Assembly: GCA_964392915.1 (NCBI GenBank) | Contig: CAYMRS010000034.1 | Coordinates: forward strand, 1 to 28,048 | Direction: 5' to 3' | Length of the DNA: 28,048 nt | From: JAAYUK01 sp964392915 | GTDB lineage: Bacteria > Nitrospirota > Thermodesulfovibrionia > Thermodesulfovibrionales > Dissulfurispiraceae | Shown here: positions 1 through 7,809 of the stretch, piece after piece | Position numbering within the stretch: the stretch's first letter is position 1 | Layout: the number at the start of each line of letters is the position of its first letter | The notes under the pieces: generated by a model | Seen by the model: the letters and a program-made list of their open reading frames with translations, nothing else | Databases searched by the model: none | What the model was told of the DNA's origin: nothing | Made by a program: the position numbers and the translations under genes

Positions 1-62
1 AAGGTCTTCAGCTGCTCCATTACAACAGGTATGCCGTTGTCTAATGAGCGTTTCGTATACAT
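1..62 (-). CDS. M16-family zinc peptidase, N-terminal 20 codons (runs off the window)
   Basis: An open frame starts at the ATG at 62-60 and reads M-Y-T-K-R-S-L-D-N-G-I-P-V-V-M-E-Q-L-K-T to the window edge. The 'LDNGIPVVMEQL' stretch matches the usual start of M16 (insulinase/YmxG-type) metallopeptidases. In many bacteria such a gene follows pnp on the same strand, as it does here, 110 nt after the pnp stop. There is no clear Shine-Dalgarno sequence before the ATG; the upstream bases are A/T-rich. The zinc-binding HxxEH motif would lie outside the window, so the call rests on the N-terminus plus gene order. Confidence 0.6.
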   Translation of the reverse strand, partial: MYTKRSLDNGIPVVMEQLKT

Positions 63-129
63 GGTTATATTTTTTGGATGATATCCCGGAGGTCGCCGGG
101 TCTGTACTGCTGTTTGGGGCAGTGCTGAT

Positions 130-162
130 CCGGCGAATCCAGAGCAGGTCTGGATTCACCGG
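130..162 (-). repeat. Stem-loop in the pnp / M16-peptidase spacer
   Basis: A perfect 9-bp stem (135-143 with 149-157, 5-nt loop) is extended by four further pairs (130-133 with 159-162) after one mismatch. It begins 10 nt after the pnp stop codon. No T-run follows it on the minus strand, so it is not a canonical intrinsic terminator. It may be an mRNA 3'-end stabiliser, a processing site or a dispersed repeat. A second small CCCGG/CCGGG hairpin lies at 85-100, just before the peptidase start. Confidence 0.5.
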
Positions 163-172
163 GTCCATTGTT

Positions 173-2293
173 TTACGACTGCGCGTCCAGCTCGCGCATC
201 GCTTCTTTTCTGCTAAGGCGGATTCTGCCCTGACCGTCGATTTCAATAACCTTGACCATGACTTCATCGCCGACGTTAATCTCGTCGGTCACCTTCGCGA
301 TTCTCTTCTCGGAAATCTGCGAAATGTGGAGCAGGCCGTCCGTTCCGGGCATGAATTCGACGAACGCGCCGAAATCGGTAACCCGCACGACTTTGCCTTT
401 GTAAATCTTGTTCAGTTCGGCTTCTGCGATAATACCGTTGATAATATCTATCGCCTTCTGCGCGGATTCACCGTCAGCAGACGCGATATGTATAACGCCG
501 GTGTCTTCGATATCGATCTTGCAGCCTGTCTGGGCCACGATCTCGCGAATCACCTTGCCACCGGAACCAATGACGTCGCGGATCTTTTCGGGACGAATCT
601 GCATGGTGTATATGCGCGGCGCATACGGAGAGAGTGTCTCATGCACGCCCGGCATCGCTTCCTTGATCTTGCCCAGAATGTGCATGCGGCCCTTGCGGGC
701 CTGTTCGATTGCGGTTTCAAGGACCTGTCGGCTTATTCCGCTGATTTTGCAGTCCATCTGAAATGCGGTGATACCGGCTTCAGTGCCGGAAACCTTGAAG
801 TCCATATCGCCGAGATGGTCTTCCAGTCCGAGAATATCAGTCAGTACCGCAACCTGATCACCATCCTGGACAAGACCCATCGCAATGCCCGCAACCGGAG
901 CCTTGATCGGCACGCCAGCGTCCATCAGCGACAGCGTTGCGCCGCAGACAGTTGCCATGGATGACGAGCCATTTGATTCGAGGATATCCGATACGATGCG
1001 GATGGTATAGGGGAACTGCTCCTTGGTCGGCAGGACATACTTGATGGAACGCTCTGCCAATGCGCCGTGGCCTATTTCACGACGGCCCGGCTGACGGAGC
1101 GGCTTCACTTCACCGACGCTGAACGGCGGAAAATTGTAATGCAGCATGAAATTTTTGTAGCTTTGCCCTTCAAGCGCGTCGATCCTCTGCTCGTCATCGG
1201 CGGTGCCGAGCGTGGTCGCAACCAGCGCCTGTGTCTCGCCGCGCACAAAAAGCGCCGAACCATGCACCCGGGGAAGCAGGCCGTTATAGCAGGTAATCTG
1301 ACGAATCTCATCCGTCTTTCTGCCGTCCGCGCGGATGCCGTCCTTCAGAATCATGGATCGCACGAACTGCTGCTCGTAATCGTCAAATGCGTTGGCGATA
1401 TCACGTTTCATGTCGCGACCCGCATTGCCGAAAAAGCGCTCGGCATTCTCGGGAGTGTTCAGGAGGCGAACCGCATCCTCCAGAATGACGTTCAGAGCCA
1501 ACTGTCTGCGGAGCTTGTCCTGAATGCGAATCGCCTCCGGCATCTTGTCGGCAACGAACTGCTCAACTTCACGTTTCAGTTCCAGGATCTCCAGGACAGG
1601 AGGAACCGCGCGTTTTTCCTTGCCGACTTTTGCCCGGAATTCGTTCTGGACAGCAGCCATGGTCTTGATTTCAGCGTGCGCGAAATCAATCGCCTCAAGC
1701 AGCTTTGCCTCCGAAACTTCGGCGCCGCCGCCTTCGACCATGAGGACCGCGTCGGCAGTGCCGGCCACCACGAGGTTCAGTTCGAGATCCGCCATTTCTG
1801 CCTGGGTCGGATTTGCAATGAGTTCACCATTGAGCATGCCGACACGCACTGAGCCGACCGGCCCGTCAAACGGGATGTCCGAGATATGAAGCGCAGCGGA
1901 CATGCTGACAATACCGAGAATATCTGCGATATTTTCATCGCCATACGAGAGCACCGAAATGATACCCTGTGTCTCGCAATAAAACCCCTTCGGGAAGAGT
2001 GGCCGCATCGGCCGGTCAATCAAGCGGGATGTGAGCACTTCTTTTTCGGAAGGCTTGCTTTCACGCTTAAAGAAGCCGCCGGGAATCTTGCCCGCGGAGT
2101 ATGCCTTCTCCTGATAATCGATGGTAAGCGGGAAAAAGTCGAGCCCTTCTCGCGCCGACTTGGCCGCAACAGCAGTTGCCAAAACTATGGTATCACCGCA
2201 TTTTGCAACGACTGCGCCATCCGACTGCTTTGCCATCAGACCTGTTTCGAGGATAATCTTTTTTCCTCTGATTTCAAATTCGATACTTGTCAT
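173..2293 (-). CDS. pnp: Polyribonucleotide nucleotidyltransferase (PNPase)
   Basis: PNPase is the phosphorolytic 3'-5' exoribonuclease and degradosome enzyme; it releases nucleoside diphosphates from mRNA. The 706 residues match the family's usual length. Domains in order are a first RNase PH fold (about 10-145), an all-alpha linker (about 150-230), a second RNase PH core (about 325-545), a KH domain with the 'GSGG' loop (about 555-615) and a C-terminal S1 domain (about 622-692). The catalytic-core sequences 'YNFPPFSVGE', 'RREIGHGALAERS' and 'TDILGLEDHLGDMDFK' are all intact. It starts 38 nt after the rpsO stop, the classical rpsO-pnp operon, so PNPase is probably co-transcribed with S15. 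The ATG at 2293 is preceded by a purine-rich AAAGAGAG. Confidence 0.97.
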   Translation of the reverse strand: MTSIEFEIRGKKIILETGLMAKQSDGAVVAKCGDTIVLATAVAAKSAREGLDFFPLTIDYQEKAYSAGKIPGGFFKRESKPSEKEVLTSRLIDRPMRPLFPKGFYCETQGIISVLSYGDENIADILGIVSMSAALHISDIPFDGPVGSVRVGMLNGELIANPTQAEMADLELNLVVAGTADAVLMVEGGGAEVSEAKLLEAIDFAHAEIKTMAAVQNEFRAKVGKEKRAVPPVLEILELKREVEQFVADKMPEAIRIQDKLRRQLALNVILEDAVRLLNTPENAERFFGNAGRDMKRDIANAFDDYEQQFVRSMILKDGIRADGRKTDEIRQITCYNGLLPRVHGSALFVRGETQALVATTLGTADDEQRIDALEGQSYKNFMLHYNFPPFSVGEVKPLRQPGRREIGHGALAERSIKYVLPTKEQFPYTIRIVSDILESNGSSSMATVCGATLSLMDAGVPIKAPVAGIAMGLVQDGDQVAVLTDILGLEDHLGDMDFKVSGTEAGITAFQMDCKISGISRQVLETAIEQARKGRMHILGKIKEAMPGVHETLSPYAPRIYTMQIRPEKIRDVIGSGGKVIREIVAQTGCKIDIEDTGVIHIASADGESAQKAIDIINGIIAEAELNKIYKGKVVRVTDFGAFVEFMPGTDGLLHISQISEKRIAKVTDEINVGDEVMVKVIEIDGQGRIRLSRKEAMRELDAQS

Positions 2294-2331
2294 GAAACTC
2301 TCTTTCTTTTCCTATCGTTACAGGGTGCATG

Positions 2332-2601
2332 TTACTTTCTGATACCCAGACGTTCAATAACGCTGCTGTATCGTTTCTTGTCACAAGTCTTCAGATAACC
2401 GAGCAGTTTTTTCCGCTGGGAAACAAGCTTCAGAAGACCTCGGCGTGAGTGGTGATCTTTCTTGTGCGTCTTGAAATGCTCAGTCAGCGTAACAATACGC
2501 TCGGTGAGCAGTGCGACCTGAACCTCCGGCGAGCCAGTGTCGGTCGCATGGACTTTGAAAGACTCGATAATTTCCTTTTTCTTTTCGATGTCGAGCGACA
2601 T
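2332..2601 (-). CDS. rpsO: 30S ribosomal protein S15
   Basis: S15 is a primary binding protein of the 16S rRNA central domain and forms bridges to the 50S subunit. The product is 89 residues, exactly the family size. It has the conserved 'DTGSPEVQVALLTERI' segment, then 'HSRRGLL' and 'RKKLLGYL'. The ATG at 2601 was chosen because it is preceded by a strong GAAAGGAGG and begins with the family-typical 'MSLD'. A longer in-frame extension upstream lacks homology. It precedes pnp in the same direction. S15 commonly represses its own translation through a leader structure; a hairpin at 2656-2688 is a candidate for that here. Confidence 0.97.
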   Translation of the reverse strand: MSLDIEKKKEIIESFKVHATDTGSPEVQVALLTERIVTLTEHFKTHKKDHHSRRGLLKLVSQRKKLLGYLKTCDKKRYSSVIERLGIRK

Positions 2602-2655
2602 TCTTCTCCACCTCCTTTCAATTGCCATCAGGCATGATTTTCTGAACAGCACAAA

Positions 2656-2688
2656 ACGCTGCTGAGGCGCCAGGCGTCCCAGCAGCGT
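2656..2688 (-). promoter_or_regulatory. rpsO leader hairpin (possible S15 autoregulatory site or terminator)
   Basis: A perfect 9-bp stem (2656-2664 with 2680-2688) encloses a GC-rich 15-nt loop and is followed on the minus strand by TTTTG. It lies about 55 nt upstream of the rpsO start and downstream of a candidate promoter, so it should be in the rpsO 5' leader. Two readings are possible: a weak intrinsic terminator at the end of leuA, or an S15-binding leader element. S15 leaders are structurally different in different phyla, so lack of resemblance to the E. coli pseudoknot does not exclude the second. Confidence 0.5.
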
Positions 2689-2714
2689 ATAATCCCTGAA
2701 AAATCAGTGAAGTT

Positions 2715-2744
2715 AGCTTACCACAGGGGGAAGTTGAGTGTAAA
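2715..2744 (-). promoter_or_regulatory. Candidate sigma70 promoter for rpsO-pnp
   Basis: On the minus strand, TTTACA (2739-2744) and TAAGCT (2715-2720) are separated by 18 bp, between the leuA stop and the rpsO leader hairpin. The -35 is good and the -10 only fair. Confidence 0.4.
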
Positions 2745-2793
2745 GGCACTGAAGAAGTCCGGGAAGGGAAAAGTTCTGCAGGCTTCCGCTCCT

Positions 2794-4467
2794 CTATTGA
2801 CTTGCCCGGTTCAGGGCGCTGATAAGGGCCCTGAACGATGCCGTTTCGATGCTGGTGTCTACCCCGACGCCCCAGAAAGCCCTGCCTTCAGCATTTTCGA
2901 TGCGGATATATGCCGCTGCCTTAGAATCCGAGCCCTGCTCCAAAGAGTGCTCGAAATACGACGTCAACGTAAACGCAAATTCCAGCTCACTTTTCAGGGC
3001 ATTGCTGAGGGCGTCAATCGGTCCGTTTCCGCAGGCGCTGATAGTGCGCTCTTCGCCATTGACCTTGATAGTAGCGACGATTTCGAGCGTTGTCGCCTCA
3101 TCGTCGCTCTGCTGCGCACTGACTGAACACGATTTCAGGGAATACGGTGTCTTCCGGTTAAGATATTCGGCCTTGAATGCGTCAACAATTTGCTCCGGTG
3201 CGATTTCGCAGCTCATCTTTTCACAGATGCCCTGAATAATGCGGCTGAACTCCGGATGCATCTCCTTCGGCAGGCGGAATCCGAACTCTTTTTCCATGAC
3301 AAACGCAACGCCACCCTTGCCTGACTGGCTGTTGATGCGAACAATCGATTCATAAGTGCGGCCGACGTCAGCAGGATCAATAGGCAGATACGGAACCTCC
3401 CACAACGGCTCGCCGCTCTCTGCATAGGCTTTCATACCTTTGTTGATGGCATCCTGATGTGACCCCGAGAATGCGGTAAATACCAGTTCACCGGCATACG
3501 GATGGCGCATATGCACCGGAATTTTTGTGCAGCGCTCATAGACATCGACCACCCGGTTGATGTTCGAAAAGTCGAGCTTCGGATCAACACCCTGCGAGAA
3601 CATATTCATCGCCACCGTCATGATATCGACATTGCCGGTCCTCTCACCGTTGCCGAAAAGCGTTCCTTCGACACGATCGGCGCCTGCCAGCAACGCGAGT
3701 TCTGTGGCCGCCACCGCAGTGCCGCGATCATTGTGCGCATGCAGGCTGATAAGAACCGTGCCACGATTCCTGATGCTGCGGCAGACCCATTCTATCTGAT
3801 CCGCATAGACGTTCGGCGTTGCCATTTCAACGGTTGCCGGCAGGTTCAGAATGACCTTTTTGGTCGCAGACGGCTGCCACACATCCGTGACCGCCTCGCA
3901 TACCTCCAGTGCAAAATCGAGCTCGGTTCCGGTAAAACTTTCCGGAGAATACTCAAACAGAAAATCGGTTTCAGGCATTATCGCGGCTTCAGCCTTAATC
4001 TGTTCGGCGCCCTGCACTGCCAAAGCCTTTATCTCCTGCCGCGCCATTCGGAAGACAACCTTTCGCTGAAGCCTGGAAGTCGAGTTGTAGAGATGCACGA
4101 CAGCCCGCTTTACCCCTGCCAGAGACTCAAACGTCCGCTTGATAAGATGCTCGCGGGACTGAGTCAGCACCTGCACCGTCACATCGTCCGGGATTAACTT
4201 CTCGTCGATCAGCGTCCGGAGAAAATCGAACTCCGTCTGAGAGGCTGACGGAAAGCCGACTTCAATCTGCTTGAACCCGACCGCGCAGAGAAGCTGAAAC
4301 ATATCCTTTTTCTCCTGTACGGTCATCGGTGCAATCAGCGCCTGATTGCCGTCGCGAAGGTCTACGCTGCACCATTGCGGTGCTGTCGTGATGACGCGCG
4401 CTGGCCACTGACGGTCCGGCAGGCTGATACGCGGAAACGGCCGGTATTTGTGAACTGGCATGCTCAT
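2794..4467 (-). CDS. leuA: 2-isopropylmalate synthase, long (type 2) form
   Basis: LeuA condenses acetyl-CoA with 2-oxoisovalerate, the first committed step of leucine synthesis. The 557-residue protein begins with the N-terminal extension typical of the long form. An HMGL-type TIM barrel follows, with 'DLRDGNQ' (about 36-42; catalytic Arg/Asp) and 'HAHND' (about 243-247; metal-binding His residues), then 'GNGERTGN' (272-279). A C-terminal LeuA dimer/regulatory domain (about 430-555) is where leucine feedback inhibition normally acts. The start ATG has GAAGGGAG a few nt upstream. Control appears to involve an attenuator-like leader at 4482-4635 behind a strong promoter. rpsO lies downstream in the same direction, but with its own candidate promoter. 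Confidence 0.95.
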   Translation of the reverse strand: MSMPVHKYRPFPRISLPDRQWPARVITTAPQWCSVDLRDGNQALIAPMTVQEKKDMFQLLCAVGFKQIEVGFPSASQTEFDFLRTLIDEKLIPDDVTVQVLTQSREHLIKRTFESLAGVKRAVVHLYNSTSRLQRKVVFRMARQEIKALAVQGAEQIKAEAAIMPETDFLFEYSPESFTGTELDFALEVCEAVTDVWQPSATKKVILNLPATVEMATPNVYADQIEWVCRSIRNRGTVLISLHAHNDRGTAVAATELALLAGADRVEGTLFGNGERTGNVDIMTVAMNMFSQGVDPKLDFSNINRVVDVYERCTKIPVHMRHPYAGELVFTAFSGSHQDAINKGMKAYAESGEPLWEVPYLPIDPADVGRTYESIVRINSQSGKGGVAFVMEKEFGFRLPKEMHPEFSRIIQGICEKMSCEIAPEQIVDAFKAEYLNRKTPYSLKSCSVSAQQSDDEATTLEIVATIKVNGEERTISACGNGPIDALSNALKSELEFAFTLTSYFEHSLEQGSDSKAAAYIRIENAEGRAFWGVGVDTSIETASFRALISALNRASQ

Positions 4468-4481
4468 GAAATTCTCCCTTC

Positions 4482-4515
4482 AAAAATAAAGGCCACGGTT
4501 GGTATCCCCGTGGCC
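4482..4515 (-). terminator. Intrinsic terminator in the leuA leader (attenuator candidate)
   Basis: A perfect 8-bp GC-rich stem (4508-4515 with 4491-4498, 9-nt loop) is followed on the minus strand by TTTATTTTT, then directly by the leuA ribosome-binding site. It therefore stands between the leuA promoter (4642-4671) and its gene and would stop leuA transcription. The 3' half of the stem can also pair with GGCCGCGG at 4569-4576 (minus strand; eight pairs including one G-U, nine with a flanking A-U). That gives a mutually exclusive antiterminator. Confidence 0.8.
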
Positions 4516-4548
4516 TGAAAATGCGTGTATACTGCGGCTCCGAATGTT

Positions 4549-4635
4549 TTAGGCAATATCCTCCTGCGCCGCGGCCTGCATCTTCAGGGCAGCGCTGGTA
4601 AGTCGGACATCCGCAATTGATGCTGTACGAATCAT
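4549..4635 (-). CDS. Possible 28-residue leader peptide of leuA
   Basis: A small ORF begins with an ATG only about 7 nt after the -10 box and ends at TAA 33 nt before the terminator stem. The product contains Ile, Val, Leu (positions 12 and 17) and Ala codons but no run of leucines, unlike classical leu leaders. Its codons 20-23 contain the segment able to pair with the terminator's 3' arm, so ribosome position could decide which structure forms. There is no Shine-Dalgarno sequence; if translated it would be from a nearly leaderless transcript. The function is inference; the ORF could be chance. Confidence 0.35.
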   Translation of the reverse strand: MIRTASIADVRLTSAALKMQAAAQEDIA

Positions 4636-4641
4636 AAATTA

Positions 4642-4671
4642 ACTATAAATAGCCTGCAGTCGTGCTGTCAA
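4642..4671 (-). promoter_or_regulatory. Sigma70-type promoter for leuA
   Basis: A perfect -35 TTGACA (4666-4671) and a -10 TATAGT (4642-4647) lie on the minus strand with an 18-bp spacer, between the chemoreceptor stop and the leuA leader. Transcription should start close to the ATG of the small leader ORF. Confidence 0.7.
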
Positions 4672-4682
4672 GCCACGACTGC
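4656..4682. repeat. Perfect 9-bp inverted repeat enclosing the leuA -35 box
   Basis: GCAGTCGTG (4656-4664) and CACGACTGC (4674-4682) are exact inverted copies separated by 9 bp. The spacer contains the whole TTGACA -35 box. The geometry suits a dimeric repressor operator. As RNA it could also end the upstream chemoreceptor transcript, but no T-run follows it on that strand. Confidence 0.6.
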
Positions 4683-4708
4683 GAAAATCAAGTTGCCGCG
4701 ATTTGCCG

Positions 4709-6349
4709 TCATTTCACCTTGAACCTTCCTACTATATCCTTCAGCCCGGCGGCAAGACGCGCAAGCTGGGAGGATGACTGAGCGATTTGATCTGCGCCGG
4801 CAGTCGTCTGCTTTGACGACGCTGAAATAGCCTGAATATCGCTGCTGATGCCCTCAGATACTGAAGACATCTCTTCGGTGGATGACGCAATCTGCTGAAT
4901 CACGAGGTGCAGTTCATCGACACTCTTGACTATGCGCTGAAGCGATTCGCCGGCCTGCACGGCAAATGCAACCTCGTCGTCCACCTGTTTCTTCACGCCG
5001 TCCATGGACACCACCGCTCCGCCGACATCGCCCTGAATGCTTTTAATCATGGAGCCGATTTCCGCTGTAGCCTTGGCCGTCCGCTCCGCGAGCTTTCGCA
5101 CTTCATCGGCAACGACTGCAAAGCCGCGTCCCTGCTCACCGGCTCGCGCCGCTTCTATGGCCGCGTTCAGGGCAAGCAGGTTGGTCTGATCCGCAATATC
5201 ATTGATAACGCTGACAATCTCTCCAATCTGCTCCGAACGGGATCCGAGACCGCGCATAATCCCGGCAGAGCGATTCACCGTCTGCTCTATAGAGTTCATT
5301 TCGGCGGCGGATCTGTCTACAATGGCGCCGCCACTGCGCGCAAGTTCGGCCGCGGTGCTTGCGGACATGGCGATCTGCGAGGCGTTTTTCGCGACATCTT
5401 CCACCGTTTGGGTCATCTCTTCCGATGAAGTGGCAATCTGCGATACCCGTTCCGTCTGCCCCATCATAGTGCGGGAAATTTCCTCGGAACTTGCGCTGAG
5501 CTGCTGACTGCCTGAGGCAAGGCTTTCCGCCGCAGTGCGAATCTCTTCTACAATTTTTTTCAGATGCTCCACCATCTCCTTCAGCGCCCCAAGAAGGCTG
5601 TCTCTATTGCTCCCGGCATCTATGTTCACGGAAAGGTCGCCATTCGCAACAGTCCGTACAATATCAGTCACGCGGGAGGGTTCCGCCCCGAGCTGCCTGA
5701 GAATTCTGCTCGTGATAAGCCAGGAGAACCCCATGAGAGTCAGCAAAACAAAGATCGCGATCCCGGCAAGCACCTGCGCCATGCTCCAGAATGCGGCGTC
5801 AACATCTTCCACATATATTCCGGTGCCGATAATCCATCCCCAAGGCGCAAATCCTTTCACATAGGATATTTTCAGAATCGAATCCTTTAACCCCGGCTTC
5901 GGCCACATATAATCGACAAAGCCGGCCTTGTCTTTTTTGACTGCGTTGACAAATTCCACGAAGAGCATTTTCCCTTTCGGATCTTTCGTTTCCGAGAGAT
6001 CTTTGCCGTCAAGATCGGGACGAATCGGGTGCATAACCATGCGCGGATGCATGTCATTAATCCAGAAATACTCTTTCTCCTGATACCGCATCCCCTTGAT
6101 GACCGCTATGGCTGCCGCCTGCGCCTCCTTCTCGGGCAAGGTTCCCGCCTGAGCAAGCTTGTGATAATGCTCCAGCACACCATATGCCGTTTCAATAAGA
6201 TGTTGCGTCTTGACCCGCTTTTCTACCATCATCCTGTCTTTGAGGGTCAGAAGCGCAACGGCACTCAGCGATATAACGCCTATCAGCGCTATCCCTGTAA
6301 TGAGCCAGAGCTTTGTCCTGATTTTCATGTTCTGAAATGACCTGACCAT
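4709..6349 (-). CDS. Methyl-accepting chemotaxis protein with single Cache sensor domain
   Basis: This is a transmembrane chemoreceptor that signals to CheA/CheW. From the chosen ATG (6349; GGAGGT 6 nt upstream) the 546 residues show TM1 (about 15-36), a periplasmic sCache_2-type ligand domain (about 45-180, with 'YFWINDMHPRMVMHP' and 'WGWIIGTGIYVEDVD'), TM2 (about 188-212) and HAMP (about 213-265). A long methyl-accepting coiled coil follows, with the conserved tip 'DQTNLLALNAAIEAARAGE' and 'GFAVVADEVRKLAERT'. The C-terminus ends in 'GRFKVK' without an NWETF-like CheR tether. A longer in-frame extension to 6487 has no ribosome-binding site. No other chemotaxis genes are nearby. The ligand cannot be read from sequence; this Cache type often binds small organic acids. 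Confidence 0.93.
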   Translation of the reverse strand: MVRSFQNMKIRTKLWLITGIALIGVISLSAVALLTLKDRMMVEKRVKTQHLIETAYGVLEHYHKLAQAGTLPEKEAQAAAIAVIKGMRYQEKEYFWINDMHPRMVMHPIRPDLDGKDLSETKDPKGKMLFVEFVNAVKKDKAGFVDYMWPKPGLKDSILKISYVKGFAPWGWIIGTGIYVEDVDAAFWSMAQVLAGIAIFVLLTLMGFSWLITSRILRQLGAEPSRVTDIVRTVANGDLSVNIDAGSNRDSLLGALKEMVEHLKKIVEEIRTAAESLASGSQQLSASSEEISRTMMGQTERVSQIATSSEEMTQTVEDVAKNASQIAMSASTAAELARSGGAIVDRSAAEMNSIEQTVNRSAGIMRGLGSRSEQIGEIVSVINDIADQTNLLALNAAIEAARAGEQGRGFAVVADEVRKLAERTAKATAEIGSMIKSIQGDVGGAVVSMDGVKKQVDDEVAFAVQAGESLQRIVKSVDELHLVIQQIASSTEEMSSVSEGISSDIQAISASSKQTTAGADQIAQSSSQLARLAAGLKDIVGRFKVK

Positions 6350-6642
6350 GCGGCACCTCCAGACTGAATTATGGATTTGCAGGCACATAATTTGAAACGA
6401 AGAAGATGTCGCATGAAGCGGGGAGGGGAAAAGAATTCTATTCGACCCAACATCACTATTTCTGGTGAAAGCATAGATCAAAACCATATGAACAACAACT
6501 GATTGACGTGAAGAGTCATAGATATAATCTGAAATTACCGTTTTCCTGCCTTTTCAAGCAGTTTCCATTGAGTTAATTTTGCTGATCCCACGCAGCACAT
6601 GACTCGCGCAAATAAACAGCCCTGAGGTAAACTAACGTCCGC
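6350..6642. other. Divergent intergenic region between chemoreceptor and M24 peptidase genes
   Basis: This 293-bp A/T-richer spacer must hold promoters for both divergent genes. Next to the chemoreceptor is its GGAGGT ribosome-binding site. A plus-strand TATAAT is at 6523-6528, but its nearest TTGACG is only 14 bp away, too close for a standard promoter. No terminator, repeat or RNA gene was recognised. Confidence 0.5.
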
Positions 6643-7809
6643 ATGTTACCGTTCAGTGAAATAGAAGCAAGAAGATCTCGACTTCAAAGCCGTTTGCAGG
6701 AGAATGGCATCGACGGCGCACTCTTTGTGTACCCTGTCGATATTTTTTACTTCACCGGAACACGCCAGAACAGCGCGCTCTGGGTTCCTGTTTCGGGCGA
6801 GCCGGTGCTGCTGGTGCGCAAGAGCTACTCGCGCGCCAAAGCGGAAAGCCTGATTGCCGACACGCGTCCATTCCCATCCGGCAAGGAGCTCCCATCCCTG
6901 TTCAGCGGCGGCATCAAGCGCATCGGATTCACCTTCGATGTCATGCCGGTGCAGTACTACAACTATTATGCCGGCCTGCTTCCAGGTCGGGAGCTTGTGG
7001 ACATTTCCCGGATAAACCGCGAACTCCGCTCCGTCAAATCGCCGTGGGAGCAAGAGCGGCTGCGCACAAGCGGCAAGCGGCTTGCCGGAGTATTTGCGGA
7101 GATTCCGCACGTTCTCGTATGCGGGATGCGTGAAACAGACCTTGCCGCCGAGGTCGAATATCGCCTGAAAAAAGCCGGCAGTGAAGGCAATGTTCGGGCT
7201 CGTTCTTTCGGTCAGGAGATGATCGGCCTGACCACATCAGGCTACCGGGCTGCGGTGCCGGGCGGGTTCGACGGACCCGTTACCGGCAAAGGCCTCTCCA
7301 ATGCATCTCCGTACGGTCCTTCGCCTGAACCAATGCAGGAAGGCGAGCCGGTCATGCTTGATTACGCGGGCATCTGGGATGGGTATCTCGCCGACATGTC
7401 CCGCATTTTCGTGTTTGGAGATCTGGCGCCTGCACTAAAAAAAGCGTTTACGGTTGCCTGCGACATGCAGGACCGGCTTGCAGGCAATCTTCGTCCCGGC
7501 GCACTCTGCGAAGATCTTTATCTGACCGCATTCGGCATGGCGGAGAGAGCAGGACTTGCCGGCAATTTCATGGGCTGCAACGGCGAGCAGGTTAGGTTTG
7601 TGGGGCACGGGCTCGGGCTCGAACTGGATGAATTCCCCGTTCTTGCAAAAGGGTTCAGGGAAGCGCTGCAGGAAGGTCAGGCCGTCGCGTTGGAACCGAA
7701 ATTCATGTTTCCGGGGCTGGGAGTGGTCGGCATCGAGAACACCTATCTCGTTACATCCTCGGGTGGTGAAAAACTGACCGCCCTCGCGGACGACATTGTG
7801 TATGTCTGA
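6643..7809 (+). CDS. M24-family metallopeptidase (Xaa-Pro aminopeptidase/dipeptidase-like)
   Basis: This cytoplasmic dinuclear-metal peptidase probably removes residues ahead of proline. The 388 residues comprise a creatinase-like N-domain (about 8-130) and a pita-bread catalytic domain (about 138-375). All five expected metal ligands are visible: D240 ('MLDYAG'), D251 ('ADMSR'), H322 ('GHGLGLELDE'), E351 ('ALEPKF') and E365 ('GIENTY'). The ATG at 6643 is the first possible start after an in-frame TAA, but it has only a distant GAGGT (about 17 nt) as ribosome-binding site. The stop overlaps the start of the HIT-domain gene by 8 nt, so the two are translationally coupled. Exact substrate preference is unknown. 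Confidence 0.9.
   Translation: MLPFSEIEARRSRLQSRLQENGIDGALFVYPVDIFYFTGTRQNSALWVPVSGEPVLLVRKSYSRAKAESLIADTRPFPSGKELPSLFSGGIKRIGFTFDVMPVQYYNYYAGLLPGRELVDISRINRELRSVKSPWEQERLRTSGKRLAGVFAEIPHVLVCGMRETDLAAEVEYRLKKAGSEGNVRARSFGQEMIGLTTSGYRAAVPGGFDGPVTGKGLSNASPYGPSPEPMQEGEPVMLDYAGIWDGYLADMSRIFVFGDLAPALKKAFTVACDMQDRLAGNLRPGALCEDLYLTAFGMAERAGLAGNFMGCNGEQVRFVGHGLGLELDEFPVLAKGFREALQEGQAVALEPKFMFPGLGVVGIENTYLVTSSGGEKLTALADDIVYV

Noticed and set aside
44..964. 306-codon plus-strand open frame
   Set aside because: It lies wholly opposite pnp, whose domains are complete; the frame has no recognisable motif or ribosome-binding site.
3502..4197. 231-codon plus-strand open frame
   Set aside because: Antisense shadow of leuA, rich in His/Arg as expected from reverse-strand codons.
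6503..6528. TTGACG...TATAAT promoter for the M24 peptidase gene
   Set aside because: The spacer is only 14 bp, too short for a standard sigma70 promoter.
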